A stretch of 64,000 bases of DNA from Verrucomicrobiaceae bacterium (lineage in GTDB: Bacteria; Verrucomicrobiota; Verrucomicrobiia; Verrucomicrobiales; Verrucomicrobiaceae), in contig JAIXYN010000053.1 of the NCBI GenBank assembly GCA_027490195.1, forward strand, positions 62,001 through 126,000, read 5' to 3'. The notes beneath the pieces are model-generated. The model saw nothing but the letters and a program-made list of their open reading frames with translations. It ran no database searches and had not been told where the DNA came from. Positions 35,468-42,886 of the stretch are shown in pieces (the stretch's first letter is position 1; each line of letters opens with the position of its first letter). The position numbers were made by a program, and so were the translations under genes.

Positions 35468-36592
35468 TCACGCACGGCGGCTAAGCCGCATGTCCATCCA
35501 AACGGCGAGAATCAGCACGACTCCGCGCGCGATGTATTTGTCAGAGTTATCCACGGAGATCAGGACCATGCCGTTCAGCAGGCAGGCAATGATGAGGGCG
35601 CCGAGCAGGACCCCCAGCACATTGCCACGACCGCCGCGCAGGCTGACGCCGCCGATCACGCAAGCGGCGACGGCATCAAGCTCCATCAAGTCCCCCGTGG
35701 ACGAGGTGGAAGAACCGACATACGAAGTCTGCATGAAGCCCACGATGGCCACGATGGCCCCCATGCCGCTGTAGGCGGCGATCACGGTGCGCTTCATCGG
35801 CACGCCAGAAACCAAAGCCGCCTCAGTGCTGCCACCGATGGCATACAGATGCCTGCCCAGCGCCGTGTGCTGCGTGACGGCATAGACGACCAGCGTGACA
35901 CAACCGAGAATGAGCGAGGGCAGTGGAATGCCGCGAAACTGACCAGTCACGAGCACAAACAGCGCGATGGCCTGCGCGGCAATGAACATTCGCATGAAGG
36001 CCATCTCCTTGCTGTCCACCGCAAAGCCATGCTCCATGCGGCGCTTGCGTGCGCTGAGCGTGGTAAAGACCAACGCGAGCACGAGCCCCGCCGCGAGCAG
36101 CCACCCCCATGGAGCCGGCAGGTAGTAGGTGGTAAGCAGCGAGTATAAATTGCTTTGCCCGCCGGGTGCCACGGGCACGGTGGCATTGTCAATGACGCGC
36201 CAGAACAGCCCTTTAAAAATCAGCAGCGCACCTAGCGTGACAATGAAGGATGGCATGCGTTCGCAAACGATGAAGGCCCCCATGGCCATCCAGATCAAAA
36301 CACCGCAGAGAAATCCCAGCCCCAGCGCTGCAGGTGCGGGCAGGTGGAAATGAAACACCAGCACACTCGCGATGCCGCCGAGCAAACCCACGCCGCTGCC
36401 TGCGGACAGATCGATATGACCCGGCAGCAGGATGAGCAGCATGCCCATGGCCAGCGTGGCGGTGATCGAAAGCTCAGTGACGAGCATGGACAGATTACGC
36501 GCGCCCAAAAATGCCGGATCCTTGATGGCAAAGAATGCGCAGATCGCGAGCAAGGCGATGGCGATGGGCAGTTCTCGAAAGCGGAAGTTCAC
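35468..36592 (-). CDS. sugar ABC transporter permease (XylH/RbsC-like)
   Basis: 374 aa with about ten hydrophobic helices. The ISTHAA-type permease block appears as NLSMLVTELSITATLAMGML, LPGHIDLSAGSGVGLLGG and GRHLYAIGGSTEAALVSGVP, and LDAVAACVIGGVSLRGGRGN is the cytoplasmic coupling region of BPD_transp_2 permeases (xylose/ribose). No ATP-binding or sugar-binding gene lies beside it: upstream, six bases away, is a zinc-ribbon gene, and downstream is the small antitoxin-like gene. It may use an ATPase encoded elsewhere. Confidence 0.88.
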   Translation of the reverse strand: MNFRFRELPIAIALLAICAFFAIKDPAFLGARNLSMLVTELSITATLAMGMLLILLPGHIDLSAGSGVGLLGGIASVLVFHFHLPAPAALGLGFLCGVLIWMAMGAFIVCERMPSFIVTLGALLIFKGLFWRVIDNATVPVAPGGQSNLYSLLTTYYLPAPWGWLLAAGLVLALVFTTLSARKRRMEHGFAVDSKEMAFMRMFIAAQAIALFVLVTGQFRGIPLPSLILGCVTLVVYAVTQHTALGRHLYAIGGSTEAALVSGVPMKRTVIAAYSGMGAIVAIVGFMQTSYVGSSTSSTGDLMELDAVAACVIGGVSLRGGRGNVLGVLLGALIIACLLNGMVLISVDNSDKYIARGVVLILAVWMDMRLSRRA

Positions 36593-36598
36593 GCGGGC

Positions 36599-37669
36599 TC
36601 AGTTCTGCGAGGCCATAAAGATGCCAAGGATGATCAGGGCGATGATGACCGCGATGGTGATCTTCACCCAGCTCAGTGGGTATTCGCCACCGATCTTGCC
36701 CGTAGCTCCATTCACGGTGACCTGATAGGTCTTCGTGCCATAAGTGTAAGTCAGCAGCCAGACGGGCAGCAGCACATGCTTGAAGGTTTGCGCGCTGTAG
36801 TCGGGGGAGATTTGCAGATTGCGACTGGTGTCACCGGGGATCTGCGCGGTGCACTGGCTGCGCAGGATGTTATCCATGCGCCTGCGTGAATCCTGCGCGG
36901 CTTGGACAAGATCAATTTGATACTGCTCCACCACCCAGCCGGAGAGATAACCCGGATCATAGGGCAGCAGATCCGTGGTGGTGGGAAACGGTTGCAGCTT
37001 TTCCAGCAGCGCCGTGTGCACACCCTTCGAAGCTGGAACCAGTACATCATCGAAGTCGCTGCTCACGTGGCCGGAGGCATACTCCCAGCGGGTGTAACGG
37101 GTGCGGTTCCCTTTGCTGTCGGTCTCGTAATAATAATAGCCCGCCTCAGCCTCCCACGGGCATTCCGCATGCGCATCAAAGGTCCAAAACGGCAGGTACA
37201 TGCCATGCAGCGTGTCCGTCATGGCCTTCTGGCCGAGGGCATTGGGTGCCCAGAAGTGGCTGGCATACCAGCGGCGGATGTCCTCCCGCACCTGGCTCTG
37301 GGAGATTTTGAATGGCAACTGACTGCCGGGCCGGATCGGCGAGCCCACATCGTCCATGGCGATCATGGCCGGCGAGCCGCAGAAGTCACAATTCTGCGCC
37401 ACCCGCTTTTCATCAAAGACGGAAATGGCCTGGCAGCTCTGGCACTTCACCGTCTTGCGCACCGCCGCCCAACCACGCTGATCATCGGGAATGGCCCGCA
37501 GCATGGCCACCAGATCATTCTCCTCCACCAGTGAGCCATCGCTCTTCAACTCCGCCGGAGACACCGTGCCGCAGTAAGGGCACACCAGTGCATGCTTTGC
37601 AGGCGTCCAGACGGCTTCAGCGCCGCAGGCCGGACAGGCAAATTTGGAAATGGCGGTGACTTCTGACAT
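36599..37669 (-). CDS. zinc-ribbon membrane protein
   Basis: 356 aa. Two CxxC zinc-ribbon pairs lie near the N-terminus: CPAC...CPYC (about 12-34) and CQSC...CDFC (about 75-97). A central beta-rich region follows (FWTFDAHAECPWEAEAGYYY, RYTRWEYASG), then a single C-terminal transmembrane helix (KITIAVIIALIILGIFMA). Such proteins are sometimes mislabelled helicase PriA because of the zinc ribbons; no helicase motif is present. The next gene, a sugar permease, starts 6 bases later, so they are probably one transcript. Function unknown. ATG 37669 preferred to 37696. Confidence 0.8.
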   Translation of the reverse strand: MSEVTAISKFACPACGAEAVWTPAKHALVCPYCGTVSPAELKSDGSLVEENDLVAMLRAIPDDQRGWAAVRKTVKCQSCQAISVFDEKRVAQNCDFCGSPAMIAMDDVGSPIRPGSQLPFKISQSQVREDIRRWYASHFWAPNALGQKAMTDTLHGMYLPFWTFDAHAECPWEAEAGYYYYETDSKGNRTRYTRWEYASGHVSSDFDDVLVPASKGVHTALLEKLQPFPTTTDLLPYDPGYLSGWVVEQYQIDLVQAAQDSRRRMDNILRSQCTAQIPGDTSRNLQISPDYSAQTFKHVLLPVWLLTYTYGTKTYQVTVNGATGKIGGEYPLSWVKITIAVIIALIILGIFMASQN

Positions 37670-37793
37670 AAAAAGTGCGTGGGTGGAAGCTGGCACGATT
37701 TACCGGAGAAAACAGAAGCCTGTCCATTCCAAAAACCGGCTGAAAATAATTCTTGGCTTGCCGTGAACACCGCAATCTCATCAGAATGCCATC

Positions 37794-39110
37794 ATGAAGT
37801 TGCTTTCCCTGCTCATGCTCCTCTCCCTGGCCCCTTACGCAACGGCCGCCACGGTCAAAGACCGCGAAGGCGCGGTACGCGGTGACAAGGCCCGGCTGGA
37901 AAACGACCCACGGTGGAACTGGAATGACATCGACGGCGGCTTCCGCCTCGCAAAGACCACCGGCAAGCCGCTGCTCGTGGTGCTGCGCTGCCTGCCCTGC
38001 ATGTCCTGCGCCGGCATTGACGCCAGCGTGCTGGAAGAACCCGATCTCGTCCCGCTGCTCGATCAGTTTGTCTGCGTGCGCATCATCAATGCCAACGCAC
38101 TCGATCTCTCGCGCTTCCAGTTTGACTACGATCTCTCGTTCTCGGCGATCCTCTTCAATGGCGACGGCACCATCTACGGCCGCTTTGGCTCCTGGGTTCA
38201 TCAAAAGGACCCGCTGAACAAAACCACCGCCAGCTTCAAAAAAGCCCTCGAAGCAGGCTTGGCCCTGCACCAAGGCTACCCAGCGAACAAAGCCGCGCTG
38301 AGCGGCAAGCAGGGCGGTCCCACACCGTATCAGACGCCCATCGAGTTTCCGACACTCGCGGGCAAGTACCAGAGCAAGCTCGACTGGAACGGCAAAGTGG
38401 TGGCCAGCTGCGTTCACTGCCACATGGTCGGCGACGCCTTTCGGGCCTACTACCGTGGCCAGAACAAGCCCGTGCCGGTGGAGTGGATATACCCGCAGCC
38501 TTCCATCGAAACCCTCGGCATCATCCTCGCCACCGATGAGGTCGCCAAAGTCGAGGCCGTCTCTGCCGGTTCGCCGGCCGCCAAGGCCGGTTTCCAGACC
38601 GGAGACAGCTTTCTGTCGCTCAACAACCAGCCGCTCGTTTCCATCGCTGATGTGAGCTGGGTGCTGCATCGTTCACCCGACTCCGGCTCACTGCCCGCTA
38701 CCTTACTGCGGGGCGGCAAGGAAACCCCCGTCACCCTCGAACTTCCCGCCGGCTGGCGTTTGAGTTCAGACATCGGCAAGCGCGTCGGCACCTGGCCCAT
38801 GCGGGCGATGGCCTTTGGCGGCATGAAAATGGACGACATTCCCGATGAGGAGCGCGCCACTCTGGGCCTGGACAAGACCCAGATGGCCCTCCGCGTCTTC
38901 CACGTGGGCGAGTTCGGCCAGCACGCCGCCGCCAAGAGGGAGGGCTTTAAAAAGGACGATATTCTCATTCAGATCGGCGACCTGAAACAGCGCCTCACGG
39001 AAAGCACCATCATCGGCGATCTGCTGCTGCACCACCTGCCGGGGGAGAAAATCCCCGCCGTGGTGCTGCGTGGCAAGGAGCGGGTGGAGCTGAAGCTGCC
39101 GCAGCAGTAG
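37794..39110 (+). CDS. secreted Trx-like/CxxCH/PDZ protein
   Basis: 438 aa. Signal peptide MKLLSLLMLLSLAPYATA, then a thioredoxin-fold domain with three cysteines in RCLPCMSCAG (Cys66, Cys69, Cys72), a central heme c-type motif CVHCH (Cys206-His210) with KVVASCVHCHMVGDAFRAYY, and two PDZ-like domains (about 245-325 with AGFQTGDSFLSLN, and 370-430 with EGFKKDDILIQIGD). The order Trx, cytochrome-like segment, PDZ, PDZ is typical of exported proteins in Planctomycetes and Verrucomicrobia that may sense or transfer electrons to proteins. No catalytic Ser is present. Confidence 0.85.
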   Translation: MKLLSLLMLLSLAPYATAATVKDREGAVRGDKARLENDPRWNWNDIDGGFRLAKTTGKPLLVVLRCLPCMSCAGIDASVLEEPDLVPLLDQFVCVRIINANALDLSRFQFDYDLSFSAILFNGDGTIYGRFGSWVHQKDPLNKTTASFKKALEAGLALHQGYPANKAALSGKQGGPTPYQTPIEFPTLAGKYQSKLDWNGKVVASCVHCHMVGDAFRAYYRGQNKPVPVEWIYPQPSIETLGIILATDEVAKVEAVSAGSPAAKAGFQTGDSFLSLNNQPLVSIADVSWVLHRSPDSGSLPATLLRGGKETPVTLELPAGWRLSSDIGKRVGTWPMRAMAFGGMKMDDIPDEERATLGLDKTQMALRVFHVGEFGQHAAAKREGFKKDDILIQIGDLKQRLTESTIIGDLLLHHLPGEKIPAVVLRGKERVELKLPQQ

Positions 39111-39312
39111 CCAGAAGCAGCCATTCCCGGGCGGTTTCTGCCCCCTATTCCCCCTGAAAAATTCCCGGTTGCATTCCGGGGTCCGGCTTCCATACTCCAC
39201 GCCCCCCGCGAGTCGTCATCCATTCGCCGTTGGTCTCCGCGCCTGCCTCTCTTCGAGATGTGCAGGGTTCTCGCCCGGAGGTAACCCGGCCGTTAGTGCT
39301 AGTACAAATCCT

Positions 39313-40434
39313 ATGTCAGTCCGCCTTGCTCGATTTGAGATGCCAAGCCGCCTTGTGAAAAACGAGGCTACGGCAACCGAAACCTACGCCCAGTTCATTG
39401 CCGAACCTTTTGACAAAGGTTATGGTCATACGATTGGGAACTCCCTCCGCCGCGTGCTCCTCTCCTCCTTGGAAGGTGCCTCCATCACCTCCGTGAAAAT
39501 CCGCGGTGCGGAACACGAATTCACCACCCTTCCGGGCGTGCTCGAAGACGTCGTTCAGATCATCCTGAACCTCAAGAAGGTCCGTTTCAAGCATCACAGC
39601 GATGCCAAGGAGCCCCGCCTCCTTTCCATCCTGGCTGACAAGGAAGGCCCCGTCACCGCCGGCGACATCAAGGACGACAATCACTACGAAGTCATCAACA
39701 AGGACCTCGTGATCTGCACGCTGGACCGCAAGACGAAGTTCGAATGCGAATTCGAAGTCCGCGTGGGCCGTGGTTTCTCCACCTGGGAAGAAAACAAGCG
39801 CGTGGACACCCCGATCGGCGTCATCCCGATCGACTCCATCTACAGCCCTGTCACCCGCGTGAAGTACGGCGTTGAAACCACCCGCGTCGGTCAGAACACT
39901 GACTATGACAAGCTGGTGCTCGACATCTGGACCGACGGCCGCATCACCCCGCAGGATTCCCTTCTGCAGTCCGCCGCCATCCTGCGCCACCACCTCGACG
40001 TCTTCGTCAACTATGACGACAAGGCCATCGAATTCGAAGCCGCACCGGAAGCTCAGAGCGAAGAAAACAGCGAACTGCGCAAGCTCCTGAACATGAGCGT
40101 CAACGAGATCGAACTCTCCGTCCGCGCTGCCAACTGCCTGAACAACGCCAACATCACGAGCGTCGGTCAGCTGGCCATGAAGACCGAAGGCGAAATGCTT
40201 CGTTACCGCAACTTCGGCAAGAAGTCCCTCACCGAGATCAAGGAAAAGCTCGCAGAGCTTGGTCTGTCTCTCGGCATGAAGTTCGATCCAGCGCTGCTTG
40301 AGGCCACCCCTGGCGGTGTCTCCCTCCTTGCCCGCAGCAGCATGATCGGCGACGACGATGAAGAAGCCGATTCCCTCGACTTCACCAAGCTCGTGGACAG
40401 CCATCTGCCTGACGCAGACGACGAAGACGAGTAA
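39313..40434 (+). CDS. rpoA: DNA-directed RNA polymerase subunit alpha
   Basis: 373 aa. The N-terminal dimerisation domain shows GYGHTIGNSLRRVLLSSLEG; the C-terminal domain has LSVRAANCLNNANITSVGQL and LTEIKEKLAELGLSLGMKF, the 265-determinant type helices that touch UP elements and activators. An extra acidic tail (ADSLDFTKLVDSHLPDADDE) lengthens the protein beyond the usual ~330-340 aa. ATG 39313 is supported by the conserved start; the frame continues upstream but is not conserved. Followed by rplQ after 36 bases. The usual ribosomal neighbours (rpsK, rpsD) are not upstream here. Confidence 0.97.
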   Translation: MSVRLARFEMPSRLVKNEATATETYAQFIAEPFDKGYGHTIGNSLRRVLLSSLEGASITSVKIRGAEHEFTTLPGVLEDVVQIILNLKKVRFKHHSDAKEPRLLSILADKEGPVTAGDIKDDNHYEVINKDLVICTLDRKTKFECEFEVRVGRGFSTWEENKRVDTPIGVIPIDSIYSPVTRVKYGVETTRVGQNTDYDKLVLDIWTDGRITPQDSLLQSAAILRHHLDVFVNYDDKAIEFEAAPEAQSEENSELRKLLNMSVNEIELSVRAANCLNNANITSVGQLAMKTEGEMLRYRNFGKKSLTEIKEKLAELGLSLGMKFDPALLEATPGGVSLLARSSMIGDDDEEADSLDFTKLVDSHLPDADDEDE

Positions 40435-40470
40435 TCAATCACAGACAGAATTTTAGAATCATTTTAGGAC

Positions 40471-40968
40471 ATGAAACACGGAAGAAAAATCGTCAAACTT
40501 CAGCGCAAGCAAGATCACCGCGACGCGCTGCTCATGAATCTCACCTGCTCACTCATTGAGCACCGCCGGATTCGCACCACTCTGGCCAAGGCCAAAGCCC
40601 TCCGCCCTTACGCGGAGAAGCTCGTCACCCTTGGCAAGCGCGGCACTCTGCATGCTCGCCGCACCGCTCTCTCCTCCCTGCGTCACAAAGACATGGTGAA
40701 GAAGCTCTTCGAAGAGATCGCCGTGGCCTCCAAGGACCGCGTCGGTGGCTACACCCGCATCACCAAGCTCGGCCAGCGCCGCAGCGACTCCGCTCCGATG
40801 GCCTACATCGAGTGGGTGGACGCCTACGTGCCAAAAGCCGCCCCAGCCCCTGAACCTGAAGTCGCAGCCGAGCCTGTGGCCGAAGAAGCAGCGCCAGCCA
40901 CCAAGGCACCTGCCAAGAAGAAGGCCGCCCCGAAGAAGAAAGCTGCTGAAGCAGCCGCCGCTGAATAA
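40471..40968 (+). CDS. rplQ: 50S ribosomal protein L17
   Basis: 165 aa. The L17 core occupies residues 1-120: MKHGRKIVKLQRKQDHRDAL, LTCSLIEHRRIRTTLAKAKA, LVTLGKRGTL and GGYTRITKLGQRRSDSAPMA. A 45-residue Ala/Pro/Glu/Lys-rich extension (PEPEVAAEPVAEEAAPATKA then lysine clusters) follows; such tails are frequent in this phylum. Located on the large subunit near the exit tunnel. Transcribed with rpoA and closed by a strong terminator. Confidence 0.97.
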   Translation: MKHGRKIVKLQRKQDHRDALLMNLTCSLIEHRRIRTTLAKAKALRPYAEKLVTLGKRGTLHARRTALSSLRHKDMVKKLFEEIAVASKDRVGGYTRITKLGQRRSDSAPMAYIEWVDAYVPKAAPAPEPEVAAEPVAEEAAPATKAPAKKKAAPKKKAAEAAAAE

Positions 40969-40995
40969 GCAGGCGTCTCTCATCGAGAAACCATC

Positions 40996-41030
40996 CAACG
41001 CGGGAGTCGCAAGACTCCCGCGTTTTTTTG
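40996..41030 (+). terminator. Rho-independent terminator after rplQ
   Basis: ACGCGGGAGTC and GACTCCCGCGT pair around GCAA, followed by a run of seven T. Ends the rpoA-rplQ transcript. Confidence 0.93.
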
Positions 41031-41155
41031 TGCCTTCATTGAAAAACGGTGGCAGCCAGCCGTGCTTGCTCCGCTCACCAAAGCATGAGAACCCGGCATT
41101 CGGGTATCAGCTTGACCTCTTGCATGCCGTCTGACTTCGCGTTCCATGAGCCACC

Positions 41156-42424
41156 ATGGAATCCACCATCAAGATCGCCCTCGTTGGCGCCGGCATGTTC
41201 GGCGGAGATGTTCACGCGCGTGCTTACGCGGACTTGCAGCGCTTCGGCATCGCCGGGCAGCTGGCTCGTGTCGGCCTCGACAAATACTCCCGCGAACTCG
41301 CCGGGGTGAAATTTGATCTCGTCGCCGTCGCCACACGCAGCGAAAAGTCAGCGCTGAAAGCCGCAGCAGCCTTCAAGGACCTCACCGGCCACGAACCGCG
41401 TGCCTTCCACGGCGAGTCCCCCTGGGACGACATCCTAGCCGCCTTCCCTGATCTGGACGTGATGGCCGTAGCGACCCCCGATCATCTCCACACGCAGCCC
41501 ATTCTAGCCGCGCTGGCCAAAGGAGTGCACGTCTTGACCGAAAAGCCCATGTGCCTCTCCATTCAGGAGTCGGATGAAATCATCGCAGCAGCCAAGGCGC
41601 AGAACCTCATCGTCGCAGTGGACATGCACAAACGCTACGACCCCGACCATCTGCGCATTCGCGATGACATCCAAAACCGCATCGGTGCGCCGCTGTATGG
41701 CACGGCCTATCTCGAAGAACCGCTCGAAGTCAGCACCAGCACCTTCAAGTGGGTGGAAAGCAGCGACCCCTTCAGCTACGTCGGCCCGCATTGGACGGAT
41801 CTGATCTGGAACTACTATCACAGCAAGCCGGTGTCTCTGACCGCAGTAGGCCAGAAGAAGCGCCTGATCCGCGACGGCATCAATGCCTTCGACGCCGTGC
41901 AGGTACGCGTTGATTTCGACAACGGCATGTCGATCAACTTTAATAACAACTGGGTAACTCCTGCCGATTTTGAAGGTCCGGTGAACCAAGGCCACGAAAT
42001 CGTCGGTGCTGACGGCAAAGTCGAAAGCGACCAGCAGTACCGTGGTTTCCGTTGGTGGAATCAGGGCGGCGGCACGCGCACAAGCAACAATCACTTCACC
42101 CGTGAAGTATCTCGGCCTGATGGCAGCAAAGGTTACATAGGCTATGGAGTCGATAGTCTGACCGTGGGCTTGGTGGCCATCTGCCGCGTCAAGTTTGCCC
42201 AAGAGACACGGGATGCCGTAGCCGGACTCTACCCGACCGCCGAAGACGCCCGTATAACCTGCGCCATAGTAGATGCTGCCGCCCGTGTACGGGATCTCAA
42301 CTGGAAATACATGCAGGAAGGCAAAGGTGCGACTGTGACCGCACGTTTCGACCAAAACGGCATCACAATCATAGACCCAAATGCCGTCGAGGTATTCCAG
42401 AGCATCTATGACAGGGCGCTTTAA
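41156..42424 (+). CDS. Gfo/Idh/MocA family oxidoreductase
   Basis: 422 aa. The Rossmann start IKIALVGAGMFGGDVHARAY binds NAD(P), and the family EKPMCLS motif (about residues 128-134) holds the catalytic Lys. AVDMHKRYDPDHLRIRDDI and the C-terminal beta-sheet domain (WVESSDPFSYVGPHWTDLIW, NFNNNWVTPADFEGPVNQGH) are as in sugar dehydrogenases. It oxidises or isomerises a sugar; the substrate is unknown. No signal peptide, so it is cytoplasmic. Complete at both ends and stands alone. Confidence 0.93.
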   Translation: MESTIKIALVGAGMFGGDVHARAYADLQRFGIAGQLARVGLDKYSRELAGVKFDLVAVATRSEKSALKAAAAFKDLTGHEPRAFHGESPWDDILAAFPDLDVMAVATPDHLHTQPILAALAKGVHVLTEKPMCLSIQESDEIIAAAKAQNLIVAVDMHKRYDPDHLRIRDDIQNRIGAPLYGTAYLEEPLEVSTSTFKWVESSDPFSYVGPHWTDLIWNYYHSKPVSLTAVGQKKRLIRDGINAFDAVQVRVDFDNGMSINFNNNWVTPADFEGPVNQGHEIVGADGKVESDQQYRGFRWWNQGGGTRTSNNHFTREVSRPDGSKGYIGYGVDSLTVGLVAICRVKFAQETRDAVAGLYPTAEDARITCAIVDAAARVRDLNWKYMQEGKGATVTARFDQNGITIIDPNAVEVFQSIYDRAL

Positions 42425-42459
42425 CCGACATTACGGGGAATAGTCTTAAAGTTCGGGGC

Positions 42460-42488
42460 TTGACTTTGTCCTAGTACTTTAATAAACA
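42460..42488 (+). promoter_or_regulatory. candidate promoter
   Basis: TTGACT (42460-42465), a 17-base spacer and TAAACA (42483-42488), in an AT-rich patch carrying two AATAAACAA copies just before the small basic protein gene. The -10 match is weak. Confidence 0.3.
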
Positions 42489-42516
42489 AGGTATTGTACC
42501 CCAATAAACAAAATAA

Positions 42517-42795
42517 ATGACCCTATCCTCATCCCAACTTCGCCGCGCCGCTGCTCTTCAAGAAAAAATCGAAGGCCTGCAGCAGGAACTGGCCCAGCTC
42601 CTTGGAGCTTCCTCCACTAAAGCCTCCAAGTCGTCCAAGTCTTCCGCTGCATCCGAATCTTCGGACGGTGAAAAGCCTGCCAAAAAGAAGCGCGTCATGT
42701 CCGCCGCCGCACGCAAGAAAATCGCCGACGCACAGCGCAAGCGCTGGGCCAAGCAGAAGGGTGAAGCCCCTCCCGCTGAAAAGAAAGGCAAGTAA
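42517..42795 (+). CDS. small Lys/Ala-rich protein with KRWAKQ motif
   Basis: 92 aa. A short coiled coil (LRRAAALQEKIEGLQQELAQ) precedes a Ser/Lys-rich linker and a C-terminal basic block MSAAARKKIADAQRKRWAKQ. The AARKKIAxAQRKRWA block is widespread in small, presumably nucleic-acid-binding proteins of this phylum, sometimes annotated histone-like. The product has a very basic C-terminal half and no membrane segment. Preceded by an AT-rich promoter-like patch and followed by a strong terminator, so it is its own transcription unit, likely well expressed. Confidence 0.75.
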   Translation: MTLSSSQLRRAAALQEKIEGLQQELAQLLGASSTKASKSSKSSAASESSDGEKPAKKKRVMSAAARKKIADAQRKRWAKQKGEAPPAEKKGK

Positions 42796-42827
42796 GTTTT
42801 AACTTACGGTTACCACCTTCATTACAC

Positions 42828-42866
42828 AAAGGCCCCAGTTCGCGAGAACTGGGGCCTTTGTTTTTG
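42828..42866 (+). terminator. Rho-independent terminator
   Basis: AAAGGCCCCAGTTC and GAACTGGGGCCTTT pair around GCGA, followed by GTTTTT. Possibly bidirectional, as it also stands 3' of the convergent cytochrome gene at 42887. Confidence 0.92.
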
Positions 42867-42886
42867 AACCAGACCGAAGTGCCGGA

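Noticed and set aside
39316-40404. Minus-strand frame opposite rpoA
   Set aside because: Shadow of rpoA.
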